Part shown: positions 40,931-48,987 of the stretch, piece by piece | How positions within the stretch are numbered: position 1 is the first letter of the stretch | How the letters are laid out: each line of letters starts with the position of its first letter | From: Scatosoma sp045128175 | Lineage (GTDB): Bacteria > Bacillota > Clostridia > Christensenellales > Borkfalkiaceae | NCBI GenBank assembly: GCA_045128175.1 | Contig: JBGVRF010000045.1 | Span: 1-64,000, forward strand | Length of the DNA stretch: 64,000 nt | Reading direction: 5' to 3' | Notes under the pieces: model-generated | Database searches by the model: none | Seen by the model: the letters and a program-made list of their open reading frames with translations, nothing else | What the model was told of the DNA's origin: nothing | Program-made: the position numbers and the translations under genes

Positions 40931-41128
40931 ATGGTATATATTGAAATTATGAAACAACTTATGTTTGAAAGAAATTTGAGCCAACAAAAGTTGGCTGATA
41001 TTCTGAACGTCAATCAAACGACGGTCAGCCAATGGTTGCGCGGAAAGAAAAAACCGAGCTATGATAATATTTTGATGCTTTATGAAAAATTCGATATTGA
41101 ACCGAATCGCTTTTTCGGTATTGAATAA
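40931..41128 (+). CDS. Small XRE-family helix-turn-helix regulator
   Basis: A 65-residue protein made of little more than an HTH domain: LSQQKLADILNVNQTTVSQW (about 17-36) is a textbook XRE helix-turn-helix, followed by KPSYDNILMLYEKFDI. The first ATG (40931) falls where transcription from the TATAAT at 40919-40924 should start, so the message may be leaderless; a second ATG at 40949 gives a 59-residue form with an 18-base leader, again without a Shine-Dalgarno sequence. A strong terminator makes it a single-gene unit. Its targets are unknown. Confidence 0.75.
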   Translation: MVYIEIMKQLMFERNLSQQKLADILNVNQTTVSQWLRGKKKPSYDNILMLYEKFDIEPNRFFGIE

Positions 41129-41137
41129 AACGAAGTG

Positions 41138-41172
41138 CGTCCCCAAAAGCTTGGCTTTTGGGGACGTTTCAT
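41138..41172 (+). terminator. Terminator after the XRE gene
   Basis: A 13-bp perfect stem (41138-41150 with 41154-41166) with a three-base TTG loop, followed by TTT. The tiny loop resembles the dispersed hairpins of the window. Confidence 0.75.
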
Positions 41173-41285
41173 TTCATTGCGTGATATTTTTTGCCGCTAC
41201 GTAATGATTTACAGTCAAGTTGCGTAAAGTCTTGTCCTTTACGTATTCGTTCCGAGCCAATAGGAAACACGCAAAAATTTTTTGG

Positions 41286-42101
41286 TCAGGAGTTCCGAAA
41301 GGCGCTGCTGCGGTCGATAGGTCCGGAAAGTTCGCTCATGCGTATTGCAGTGGGCTTGCGCTTGCCGTAGCCCGTGGAGTTATATCGTCCGCCCGAACAA
41401 TCGCCGCAATCGCAACAGCCGTCGCAACCGTCGCCGCAGTCGCAATCGTCACAGCCCGCAAGGCATAAAAGTACGATGACGAGCAGTAAAAACGTAGCAA
41501 CCAGCGCGGGAGTCACGGTTGCTTTTAACAGTTCTGTAAAATCGTCCGCGGGGATAAGAGAACCCAGCGCGAGAAAACCGAGGAGCAGGAAGAAAAACAG
41601 CAGAAACATTCCCGTTTCGGGCGGTTGGCGCAAGCCGAACGCCTGTAAAAGCAGGGGCAACAGCCAACGCGCAAGGAAAATACTGCCGACTATCCATATT
41701 ATGTAACAGACCACTACGTACCAGATCCGATATTTCAACTTTGGTACGGTCAACAATGCCATTAACAGCAGATAACACCCTGCGACCATAAAGGCGAGGG
41801 TGATCAATGAACCAAAATTCAGTGGAATATTTTTGCCGACGATGAATGCGCCGATGAACAGCCCCGCGCCGATCGCGTTGCAAAGCAGGGCTAGTACGGC
41901 GAAAACGAACAGGTCTTTGTTGGTAAGGAGAATAAAAAATACCAACGACAGCACCCAAAACACCACGCCGATACCGAACGAAGCGCCCCATTGCCAACCA
42001 AGCGATGCAGAGAGGGTCGCGCTGCCGTAGGCGAGAAAGCTCGCGAGCAGAAGATATGTAAAAATCAGGCTGAACGCCTGCCATAATTTTTTACTGTTCA
42101 C
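41286..42101 (-). CDS. Multi-pass membrane protein with Cys/Asp-rich tail
   Basis: A 271-residue protein with about seven hydrophobic segments (first at about 8-30, last at about 200-222), followed by CDDCDCGDGCDGCCDCGDC, eight cysteines in 19 residues, and then a short basic tail. The Cys/Asp run could bind metal ions at the membrane surface, but I recognise no family. The start is GTG at 42101 with AGGAGA upstream; the frame is open further but lacks a better start. It stands alone on the minus strand. Confidence 0.65.
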   Translation of the reverse strand: MNSKKLWQAFSLIFTYLLLASFLAYGSATLSASLGWQWGASFGIGVVFWVLSLVFFILLTNKDLFVFAVLALLCNAIGAGLFIGAFIVGKNIPLNFGSLITLAFMVAGCYLLLMALLTVPKLKYRIWYVVVCYIIWIVGSIFLARWLLPLLLQAFGLRQPPETGMFLLFFFLLLGFLALGSLIPADDFTELLKATVTPALVATFLLLVIVLLCLAGCDDCDCGDGCDGCCDCGDCSGGRYNSTGYGKRKPTAIRMSELSGPIDRSSAFRNS

Positions 42102-42185
42102 TTTATTTCTCCTCTTAAAAATCGGTCGAATACAGTATAACATATCTTTTTGTGCTTGTCAAGTGAAAAATTTTTTTATTTTGTA

Positions 42186-42214
42186 TTGACAAAACGGGTG
42201 TTGTATAGTATAAT
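42186..42214 (+). promoter_or_regulatory. Sigma-A promoter for the glycosyltransferase gene
   Basis: TTGACA (42186-42191) and TATAAT (42209-42214) with a 17-bp spacer, 20 bases before the start codon. Confidence 0.85.
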
Positions 42215-42234
42215 AGAAAAAGTGAGGTGGAAAT

Positions 42235-43167
42235 ATGCCTAAATATTCGATAATCGTACCCGCGTACAACGAGGAAAAGAGTTTGCAGCTTTTTTACGAC
42301 GCGGTGACGCCAATGATGGAAGGACTGAACGAAGAATACGAGATGATTTTCGTAAACGACGGTAGCAGGGATGAGACGAAAGACATTTTGCGCGGACTTG
42401 CCGAAAAGGACAAGCGGGTGAAGGTGTGCAATTTTTCCCGTAATTTCGGACAGCAAGCGGCGCTTTTATGCGGTTTGAAGGAATCGAGCGGCGAAGCGGT
42501 GATCGCGATGGACGCCGATCTGCAGGATCCGCCCGAGGTCGCGTTGCAAATGATCGAAAAGTGGAAGGAAGGCTTTGACGTGGTGCACGGCAAGCGCAGG
42601 AAGAGAAAGGGGGAGACCGTGTTCAAGAAAGCGACGGCGTTCTTCTTCTACCGCTTTATGCGCAAGATCACGGGGCTGGACATGCCTGCCGACGTGGGCG
42701 ATTTTAAGCTGTACGATCGGAAGGTGGTGGACGCGATCCTGTCCATGGGCGAACACGACCGTTTGTTGCGCGCGCAGGTCACTTGGGTGGGCTTTAAACA
42801 GACGTTTATCGAATTCGACCGCCCCGAACGCGTAGCGGGCGAAACGCATTACACGCTGAAAAAGATGATCAAATTGGCGGAATCGGGGATATTCCCGAAC
42901 ACCGATTATACGCTGACCCTGCCGATCAAGCTGGGGTTGTTGTTGGGATTTGCGAGCGTGGCGTGCTTTGTTACGTTTATCGTTTTGTCGATCTGCAACG
43001 TATGGTTTGGCGGGTTGACGGCGTGGCTGTTCCCGACGGTCGCGGCGTTGGTCGCGGTCGTGCTGGTTTGCCAAGGCATGGCGAACATTCACACGGCGAT
43101 GATCTACAAGGAAGTGCAGAACCGTCCGAAATACGTGGTGGCGGAAAAGCTGAATTTTGAGGACTGA
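42235..43167 (+). CDS. Family 2 glycosyltransferase, polyprenyl-phosphate type (GtrB/DPM-like)
   Basis: A 310-residue enzyme predicted to move a sugar from a nucleotide donor onto undecaprenyl phosphate. The GT-A domain (1-225) shows IIVPAYNEEKSL, FVNDGSRDET, and MDADLQDPPE with the donor/metal aspartates, then a GDFKLYDRKVV and DRLLRAQVTWVGF. Two membrane helices end the protein (about 235-260 and 265-290). This layout matches bactoprenol glucosyltransferases used in cell-envelope glycan modification. The acceptor and sugar are not determined by sequence. Confidence 0.9.
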   Translation: MPKYSIIVPAYNEEKSLQLFYDAVTPMMEGLNEEYEMIFVNDGSRDETKDILRGLAEKDKRVKVCNFSRNFGQQAALLCGLKESSGEAVIAMDADLQDPPEVALQMIEKWKEGFDVVHGKRRKRKGETVFKKATAFFFYRFMRKITGLDMPADVGDFKLYDRKVVDAILSMGEHDRLLRAQVTWVGFKQTFIEFDRPERVAGETHYTLKKMIKLAESGIFPNTDYTLTLPIKLGLLLGFASVACFVTFIVLSICNVWFGGLTAWLFPTVAALVAVVLVCQGMANIHTAMIYKEVQNRPKYVVAEKLNFED

Positions 43168-43226
43168 GCGCAATTTTTATCGCGCGTTTATCGCGTATTT
43201 ATCGCGTAGGATCGAGGAGAAAATTC

Positions 43227-44252
43227 ATGATCGATAAAGAGGAAGTGAGAAAAGAACGGAGAACGCGGATCCGCTGGACGATAGGGATCGTTGCGTTTGA
43301 CGTTCTTTTTGTTATTATTGTCGCGGTGTTCGGGTCGCTGTTGCTATTGAAGCTTTTTCCCGATATTCCGCAGGAAAATCTGACGGGGATCCTGACGACG
43401 GTTGCCGTACTTGTCTGCGTTCCGACCATCTTGTCGCGGAAAACGATCATTGAAAATTGGTCGAAATATTATCGCGAGCAGAAGAAACAACTGCGGCAAA
43501 GCCTTGACAAAGCGACGGCGCAGGCGGAGACGGAGAACGAAACGCTGAAAACACGGCTTTGTTTGCCCGAAGGAGCGAGAACGTGGTGGGACGAGAGCTC
43601 TTCGCAGGCGGGCGGCTCGATGAAGTTGCGTTGGGCGGGTTGTATCGTTTTGGAAGTATTGTGTATTCTGCTGACGGTGGGGGTCGTCGTATATAGTATG
43701 TTTTTGCCGCCCGAGGCGTGCGTAACGTTGATGCTGGTCGGGTTCGTTTTGGGGATCTACGGCTTTTGCGTGTTGTGCGAGGCGTACGTGAAGGGGATAT
43801 TCTATTCGGTCACGCCCGTCGCTTGTTACGCCCTGCCGCTTGCCGCGCTTTGGTTTTCGGGCGTACGGACGGAGTGGATATTGGGCGTTGTGACGGTCGT
43901 CGTCGGGTCGGTCCTTTTCGTGCTGTTTATGTGGCTCGTTGTCGTTCGTCCGCAACGCAAAAAACAACGTATCCTGTCGGAATATCAAATGCAAAATAAG
44001 AAAGAGCCGCAAGATTGGTTTGAGGATGCGTGGGGATTTGTTTGCGGATTTGTTTCCGCAAGCGGTCGTCGGGTTTTTATTTATAAAAGCTACGCGCCGT
44101 TGGAGGAGGCTGCGCCGTTTATCGTGACGATATCGCAGGACGTAACGTATAAGGGCGTGAAGATCGAGAATGGAAAACAGGAGCGGATCGAAGGGATCGA
44201 AACGCAAGAGGAAGCGGAACGTATTGCCGTAAAATTATTGGAGGAAGAATAA
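43227..44252 (+). CDS. Hypothetical multi-pass membrane protein
   Basis: A 341-residue protein, family not recognised. It has an N-terminal basic segment, two helices (about 18-45 and 52-70), a charged coiled region (about 75-115), then four more helices (about 133-240) and a soluble C-terminal domain (about 255-341) of alternating strands ending in an acidic helix. AGGAGAA lies upstream of the ATG. Just before it, TTTATCGCG is repeated about three times (43175-43206). It probably shares the upstream promoter with the glycosyltransferase gene. Confidence 0.6.
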   Translation: MIDKEEVRKERRTRIRWTIGIVAFDVLFVIIVAVFGSLLLLKLFPDIPQENLTGILTTVAVLVCVPTILSRKTIIENWSKYYREQKKQLRQSLDKATAQAETENETLKTRLCLPEGARTWWDESSSQAGGSMKLRWAGCIVLEVLCILLTVGVVVYSMFLPPEACVTLMLVGFVLGIYGFCVLCEAYVKGIFYSVTPVACYALPLAALWFSGVRTEWILGVVTVVVGSVLFVLFMWLVVVRPQRKKQRILSEYQMQNKKEPQDWFEDAWGFVCGFVSASGRRVFIYKSYAPLEEAAPFIVTISQDVTYKGVKIENGKQERIEGIETQEEAERIAVKLLEEE

Positions 44253-44260
44253 ACGGAAAA

Positions 44261-44296
44261 ACCTGCCTTTTTGGTAAAACCAAGGAGGCAGGTATT
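44261..44296 (+). terminator. Terminator after the membrane protein gene
   Basis: ACCTGCCT (44261-44268) pairs with AGGCAGGT (44286-44293), with an inner TTGGT/ACCAA stem on an AAA loop, followed by ATTTGTTT. Confidence 0.7.
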
Positions 44297-44328
44297 TGTT
44301 TACGTTAAAAATCGTTAAAAAGTCGGAA

Positions 44329-44390
44329 CCGTCATAGTGCTCGCTATGCTCGCTTAGTCGGCATGACGGAGGGGCAGGTATGCGTTTACC
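44329..44390. repeat. Palindromic intergenic element
   Basis: CCGTCAT (44329-44335) pairs with ATGACGG (44363-44369) over a loop containing two GCTCGCT copies. It is followed by CAGGTATGCGTTTA (44375-44388), related to sequences near 18476, 52009 and 58889. No gene lies in 44253-44547. Confidence 0.45.
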
Positions 44391-44480
44391 GAGCTTATTT
44401 CCCCCTTTTAACGATATAACGAGCGAAAAAGTATTTTTAAAATTCCTGTATTTTGTGATGATTTTTCTGTGGTAAATGTA

Positions 44481-44509
44481 TTGTAATTTCCTTTTTTATG
44501 TTTTATAAT
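44481..44509 (+). promoter_or_regulatory. Sigma-A promoter for the lipoprotein gene
   Basis: TTGTAA (44481-44486) and TATAAT (44504-44509) with a 17-bp spacer. Confidence 0.75.
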
Positions 44510-44547
44510 GGGGAAAACCTAAAACAAAACGGATAAGGAGATCAAAA

Positions 44548-46029
44548 ATGACAAAAAAGAAAACTTTAGCTTTGGCGCTCTGTCTTTGTATGCTGGCTTC
44601 GGTCGGCTTCGGAGCCTGCGAAAACAACGTTGCGTCTACGGGCGACGATCCTGTAAGCGCTTCCGATTCGGAAACCCCTGTTTCCTCCTCGTCGGGCGCG
44701 GCGGCGTCGGATTCCGCTTCGGCTTCCACAAAGCCCGAGGAACCCGAAAGAATTTTGCAGGACGAATTTTTGCTCGGGTCGTGGGTCGCGTACTATAACC
44801 CCTTGGAGGGCGGATTGTCCATGCGCCAGCAGACCGAACAGCTTGCGGACGCGGGGATCAATTTTATTATGTACGGCAGTTGGATAAACGACGCGGGAGA
44901 AAGCGTAGAGCGGGATCTGCAATCGGTTGATTGGTGGAAATACGTGGACGACGTCATGGTCGAGAACGGAATGAAATATATGTTCTCGGCGAGCGGCGGC
45001 GGTGCGAACAATCCCGAGAACGTTAAGGGGGCGCTGGACAATCTTTCCGCAGAGGCGGTAGCAAGCGCGCAGAACATCGTGCCCAATCTTCAGAACTGCA
45101 TCGGGTATATGGTCAAGGATGAGCCCGTTGCTTCGGAGTTGCTTTCGATCGCGAATATCTCCAAACAGTATGCGACGATCAAGAACGGCGCATATCCGAT
45201 GGTAAATATGAATCCGAGCACGGTCGGGGAGGTATACGGCTGGAGCGTCCTCGGCGGCAGCTATGAGTCGTATTTTGATATGTGGGTAAACTACGTCGGG
45301 GCGGAGAATATCGAATATATCAGCCACGACCATTACGCGTTCGGCAAGACCAAGACGGACATGACCATTTTCAACGACATGGAGATCATGCGTAAGGTAG
45401 GCTTGAAATACGATCTGAAAACGCACGGCTTCCCGCAGGCTTGCGGCTGGGGCGGACAGAGAATGCCCAACGCCGACGAGATCAGATGGAACGTGTACGC
45501 ATACTTGGCCTATGGCTTTAAGGCTATTTCCTATTTTAATTACGTTATGTGGGACTCGGAAGGCTGTTATGCAGGGCTGATCGATCTGGAAGGCAACATC
45601 AAGGATCAACAGCTGTACGACGACGTTGCGAAGATGAATTGGGAGATCCGCGCGACGAGCGATATTATTATGCATCTCGATTGCATACACGCGTATCACA
45701 ATTTGGATAATACGGGGGAAAAGGTGGAGCTGTTGCCGTATAACGCATTGGCGAATCCGCCTGCGAACGCGGACGTGATCGTGTCGTATATGACGGCGCG
45801 CGACGGTAGCGAGCCGTATTTGATGATCTTCAACAAATCGTTTGAAAACGAGATCGTCGATATGCCTTTCGAGCTTGGTAAAGGCAAAGGGATCACGGGG
45901 TTGGAGGCGTTCGATCCGTCCACGGGCGAATATCAGACGCTTGCGATCGAAAACGAAACGTTCAAGCTTAGCTTGAAAAAGGGGGAAGGTAAATTCATCC
46001 GCCTTTCCGGCGACGTAAAGATAAGCTGA
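44548..46029 (+). CDS. Lipoprotein with a glycoside-hydrolase-like TIM-barrel domain
   Basis: A 493-residue secreted lipoprotein: signal sequence ending GFGAC (C24), a Ser/Ala-rich linker (about 30-65), then one long domain. Segments such as LADAGINFIMYGSWIND, CIGYMVKDEP, YISHDHYAFGK and KAISYFNYVMWDS resemble strand ends of (beta/alpha)8 glycosidases, with D/E residues in the right kind of positions (KDEP). The C-terminal 100 residues look like a beta-sandwich. I cannot assign a GH family. A role in sugar scavenging at the cell surface is inference. AAGGAG precedes the ATG. Confidence 0.6.
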   Translation: MTKKKTLALALCLCMLASVGFGACENNVASTGDDPVSASDSETPVSSSSGAAASDSASASTKPEEPERILQDEFLLGSWVAYYNPLEGGLSMRQQTEQLADAGINFIMYGSWINDAGESVERDLQSVDWWKYVDDVMVENGMKYMFSASGGGANNPENVKGALDNLSAEAVASAQNIVPNLQNCIGYMVKDEPVASELLSIANISKQYATIKNGAYPMVNMNPSTVGEVYGWSVLGGSYESYFDMWVNYVGAENIEYISHDHYAFGKTKTDMTIFNDMEIMRKVGLKYDLKTHGFPQACGWGGQRMPNADEIRWNVYAYLAYGFKAISYFNYVMWDSEGCYAGLIDLEGNIKDQQLYDDVAKMNWEIRATSDIIMHLDCIHAYHNLDNTGEKVELLPYNALANPPANADVIVSYMTARDGSEPYLMIFNKSFENEIVDMPFELGKGKGITGLEAFDPSTGEYQTLAIENETFKLSLKKGEGKFIRLSGDVKIS

Positions 46030-46052
46030 TCGGACGAGAGGAAAATATGACG

Positions 46053-46082
46053 AAGGAGGCCTGCGGGTCTCCTTTATTTTTA
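46053..46082 (+). terminator. Terminator after the lipoprotein gene
   Basis: AAGGAGGCC-TGCG-GGTCTCCTT type stem followed by TATTTTT. Confidence 0.75.
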
Positions 46083-46122
46083 CGGCAAGGAAAAGGACTT
46101 CGCTGTGAAAGCCGCAAAACAG

Positions 46123-46151
46123 TTTACATTTTAAAGAAAATAGTGTATAAT
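46123..46151 (+). promoter_or_regulatory. Sigma-A promoter for metG
   Basis: TTTACA (46123-46128) and TATAAT (46146-46151) with a 17-bp spacer, 34 bases before metG. There is no room for a T-box. Confidence 0.8.
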
Positions 46152-46185
46152 ATGGAAGATAAAGAAGAATAAAGGAGTAGGTTTT

Positions 46186-48195
46186 ATGGTAAAGAAACCT
46201 TATTACATCACTACGGCGATCGCGTATACCTCGGGTAAACCCCACATCGGAAACACCTACGAGGCGATCCTTGCGGACGCGATTGCGCGGTTTAAGCGTA
46301 AGGAAGGCTATGACGTATTTTTCCAGACGGGCACGGACGAGCACGGACAGAAGATCCAAGAAAAAGCGGAAAAGGCAGGCGTAACGCCGCAGGCGTACGT
46401 GGACAATATCGCGGGTGAGATCAAGGGAATATGGGATCTTGTCGGTACTTCGTACGATAAATTTATCCGCACAACGGACGCCGACCACTGCAAACAGGTG
46501 GCGAAAATGTTTAAAAAATTCTACGACCAAGGGGATATCTATAAAGGATATTACGAAGGGATGTATTGTACCCCCTGCGAATCGTTTTGGACGGAAAGCC
46601 AGCTTGTAGACGGTAAATGCCCCGATTGCGGTAGAGAGGTCAAGCCCGCAAAAGAAGAGGCGTATTTCTTTAAAATGGGCAAATATGCCGACCGTCTGAT
46701 CGAACATATCAATACGCATCCCGAATTTATCCAGCCTGTTTCCCGTAAAAACGAGATGATGAACAATTTCCTGTTGAAAGGCTTGCAGGATCTGTGCGTA
46801 TCGCGTACGTCGTTTACGTGGGGAATCCCCGTGGACTTCGATCCCAAGCACGTCACGTATGTGTGGATGGACGCGCTCAGTAACTATATTACAGGCATCG
46901 GATACGACGCGGACGGCAATCACAGTGAGGCTTATAAAAAATATTGGCCTGCCGATCTGCATTTGATCGGTAAGGATATCCTGCGTTTCCACACCATCTA
47001 TTGGCCGATCTTCCTGATGGCGCTCGGCGAGCCTTTGCCTAAGCAGGTGTTCGGGCATCCCTGGCTGTTGCAGGGGGACGGAAAGATGAGCAAATCCAAA
47101 GGAAACGTGATCTATGCGGACGATCTTGCGCGCCTGTTCGGCGTGGACGCCGTGCGCTATTTCGTATTGCACGAAATGCCGTTTGATAACGACGGGCAGA
47201 TCACATGGGAGTTAGTGACCGAGCGTTTCAATACCGAGCTCGCGAACGTTTTGGGCAACCTTGTCAATCGTACGATCGCGATGATCGAGAAATATTTCGG
47301 CGGTACGGTCGTAAGATCGTTGCCTGCAAACGAAGAGGATCCTGACGCGGAGTTTAAGGCTACCGTGACGGGTGTTGTGGCGAAGGTGACGGCGAAGGCG
47401 GACGAGCTGCGTATCGCAGACGCGATCTCCGAGGTGTTCACTCTGTTCCGTCGCGCAAACAAGTACATCGATGAAACGATGCCTTGGGTGCTTGCGAAAG
47501 ACGAGAGCAAGAAGGCGCGTTTGAACGACGTGCTGTATAACCTTGCGGAGGCAATCCAGATCGGCGCTTCGCTTTTGGATAGCTTTATGCCCGAAACGAG
47601 CGCGAAGATTTTGGCGGCATACGGTGCGGAAAGTAGGAGCCTGAAGGATTGTGCTTCGTTTGGTTTGCGCGAAAGCGTAACGGTGACGACGATTCCGCCG
47701 CTGTTTGCGCGGATCGATTTTAAAGCGCTTGCGCCCGAGATCGAAAAAATCCGTACGGAACAGGCTGCGGCGTATGCTGCAAGCGAAGGCGGAGAAGTGG
47801 CGAATACAGCCGAAAAGTCGGTGAACGCAGACATGGGTGCTTCGTCTGAGGGGAAAGAAGAAAAAGTACCCGAGATCACGTTTGACGATTTTGTGAAAGT
47901 ACAGCTTCGTGTAGGCGAGATCGTTGCGTGCGAGGCAGTGCCGAAATCGTCCAAGCTTCTGAAAGAAACGGTGAAATTCGGGGAGGAAGTGCGGACGATC
48001 GTTTCGGGAATCGCGAAGCATTACAAGCCCGAGGAGATGGTGGGTAAGAAGGTTGTATTCGTGACCAATCTTGCGCCGAGAAAGGTGTGCGGGATCGTGT
48101 CTGAAGGCATGATCCTTGCCGCGGAGGACGAGAAAGGCGCGCTTTCTCTTATTGTTCCCGATAAGGATATTGAAAGCGGCGCAAGGCTCGGTTGA
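46186..48195 (+). CDS. metG: Methionyl-tRNA synthetase
   Basis: MetRS charges tRNA-Met with methionine. The 669-residue class I enzyme has the HIGN signature (KPHIGNTYE, near residue 22), a zinc site CTPCESFWTE with CPDCG (about 128-150), and the KMSKS loop at 300-304. A C-terminal tRNA-binding domain (about 565-669) of the EMAP-II/Trbp111 type is fused through an Ala/Glu-rich linker. AAGGAG lies before the ATG. tatD begins three bases after the stop; metG-tatD is a widespread pair. Confidence 0.97.
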   Translation: MVKKPYYITTAIAYTSGKPHIGNTYEAILADAIARFKRKEGYDVFFQTGTDEHGQKIQEKAEKAGVTPQAYVDNIAGEIKGIWDLVGTSYDKFIRTTDADHCKQVAKMFKKFYDQGDIYKGYYEGMYCTPCESFWTESQLVDGKCPDCGREVKPAKEEAYFFKMGKYADRLIEHINTHPEFIQPVSRKNEMMNNFLLKGLQDLCVSRTSFTWGIPVDFDPKHVTYVWMDALSNYITGIGYDADGNHSEAYKKYWPADLHLIGKDILRFHTIYWPIFLMALGEPLPKQVFGHPWLLQGDGKMSKSKGNVIYADDLARLFGVDAVRYFVLHEMPFDNDGQITWELVTERFNTELANVLGNLVNRTIAMIEKYFGGTVVRSLPANEEDPDAEFKATVTGVVAKVTAKADELRIADAISEVFTLFRRANKYIDETMPWVLAKDESKKARLNDVLYNLAEAIQIGASLLDSFMPETSAKILAAYGAESRSLKDCASFGLRESVTVTTIPPLFARIDFKALAPEIEKIRTEQAAAYAASEGGEVANTAEKSVNADMGASSEGKEEKVPEITFDDFVKVQLRVGEIVACEAVPKSSKLLKETVKFGEEVRTIVSGIAKHYKPEEMVGKKVVFVTNLAPRKVCGIVSEGMILAAEDEKGALSLIVPDKDIESGARLG

Positions 48196-48197
48196 TT

Positions 48198-48983
48198 ATG
48201 TATATCGACGCGCATTGTCATTTAACGGGCGAGGAGTTTGAGCCGGTGGGCGGCGTAGAGGTGGTTTTGCGTCGCGCCGAGGAAAACGGAGTGGGCAGGG
48301 TCGTGTGTTCGGGCTTTGATCTTGATTCGTCCGTCGCTGCGAAGGAGCTTTCCGAACGATTTGAAAACGTGTATTTTTGCGCAGGGTTTCACCCCAGCGA
48401 ATTGAAAAAACATCGGGAAGGGGATCTCGAGCGTATCCGAGAGCTGTGCGGGCATGAAAAATGTGTCGCTGTCGGCGAGATCGGGCTGGATCATCATTTC
48501 GAGGATAATCCCGTGGCTGAAACGCAAAGGGAGTTCTTTTTAAAACAGTTAGAGATCGCGGACGAGCTGGGGCTTCCCGTCGTTATTCACAGTCGCGACG
48601 CCGCGCAGGAAACGTTGGAACTTTTGCAAACGAACAAAGCGTTGCTTAAAAAAGGCGGATTGATGCATTGTTATTCGTATTCGCCCGAAATGATGGAGCT
48701 TTTCGAAGGGGTGGGGCTGTGTTTTTCTTTTGGCGGAACGTCCACCTTCAAGAATGCGAAGAAGGTGCAAGATTGCGTTCGTCGCATACCTGCCCACCTC
48801 ATTTTGTCGGAAACGGACTGTCCGTATCTGACGCCCGTTCCCCATCGCGGGGAATTTCCCAATGAACCCAAAAATGTAAAGTACGTCGTGGAAAACCTCG
48901 CCGTACTTCGCGACGAAAATACGGAGGCGCTTGAAAAACAGATCGTCGAAAACACGAAGCGGCTGTTTTTTAAGCTGAAATGA
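48198..48983 (+). CDS. tatD: TatD-family metal-dependent hydrolase/DNase
   Basis: A 261-residue TIM-barrel hydrolase. Metal ligands are visible: IDAHCHL at the N-terminus, GEIGLDHHF (E, about 93), IHSRDA (H, about 128), a LMHCYSY and LSETDCPYL (D, near 200). Proteins of this family act as 3'-5' exonucleases or D-aminoacyl-tRNA-like hydrolases in different organisms. ATG 48198 follows the metG stop directly; a TTG two codons upstream is less likely. A TatD-linked radical SAM gene follows four bases later. Confidence 0.93.
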   Translation: MYIDAHCHLTGEEFEPVGGVEVVLRRAEENGVGRVVCSGFDLDSSVAAKELSERFENVYFCAGFHPSELKKHREGDLERIRELCGHEKCVAVGEIGLDHHFEDNPVAETQREFFLKQLEIADELGLPVVIHSRDAAQETLELLQTNKALLKKGGLMHCYSYSPEMMELFEGVGLCFSFGGTSTFKNAKKVQDCVRRIPAHLILSETDCPYLTPVPHRGEFPNEPKNVKYVVENLAVLRDENTEALEKQIVENTKRLFFKLK

Positions 48984-48987
48984 TCCT

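Noticed and set aside
43175..43206. TTTATCGCG repeats before the membrane protein gene as a regulatory iteron
   Set aside because: Only about three short imperfect copies, and they may reflect slippage; not enough to claim a binding site.
44566..47172. Very long open frame on the minus strand opposite the lipoprotein gene and metG
   Set aside because: It overlaps two well supported plus-strand genes, its translation is Arg/His-rich without motifs, and it has no ribosome-binding site. It is a by-product of codon bias, as are similar minus-strand frames at 38718-40679 and 28241-30013.
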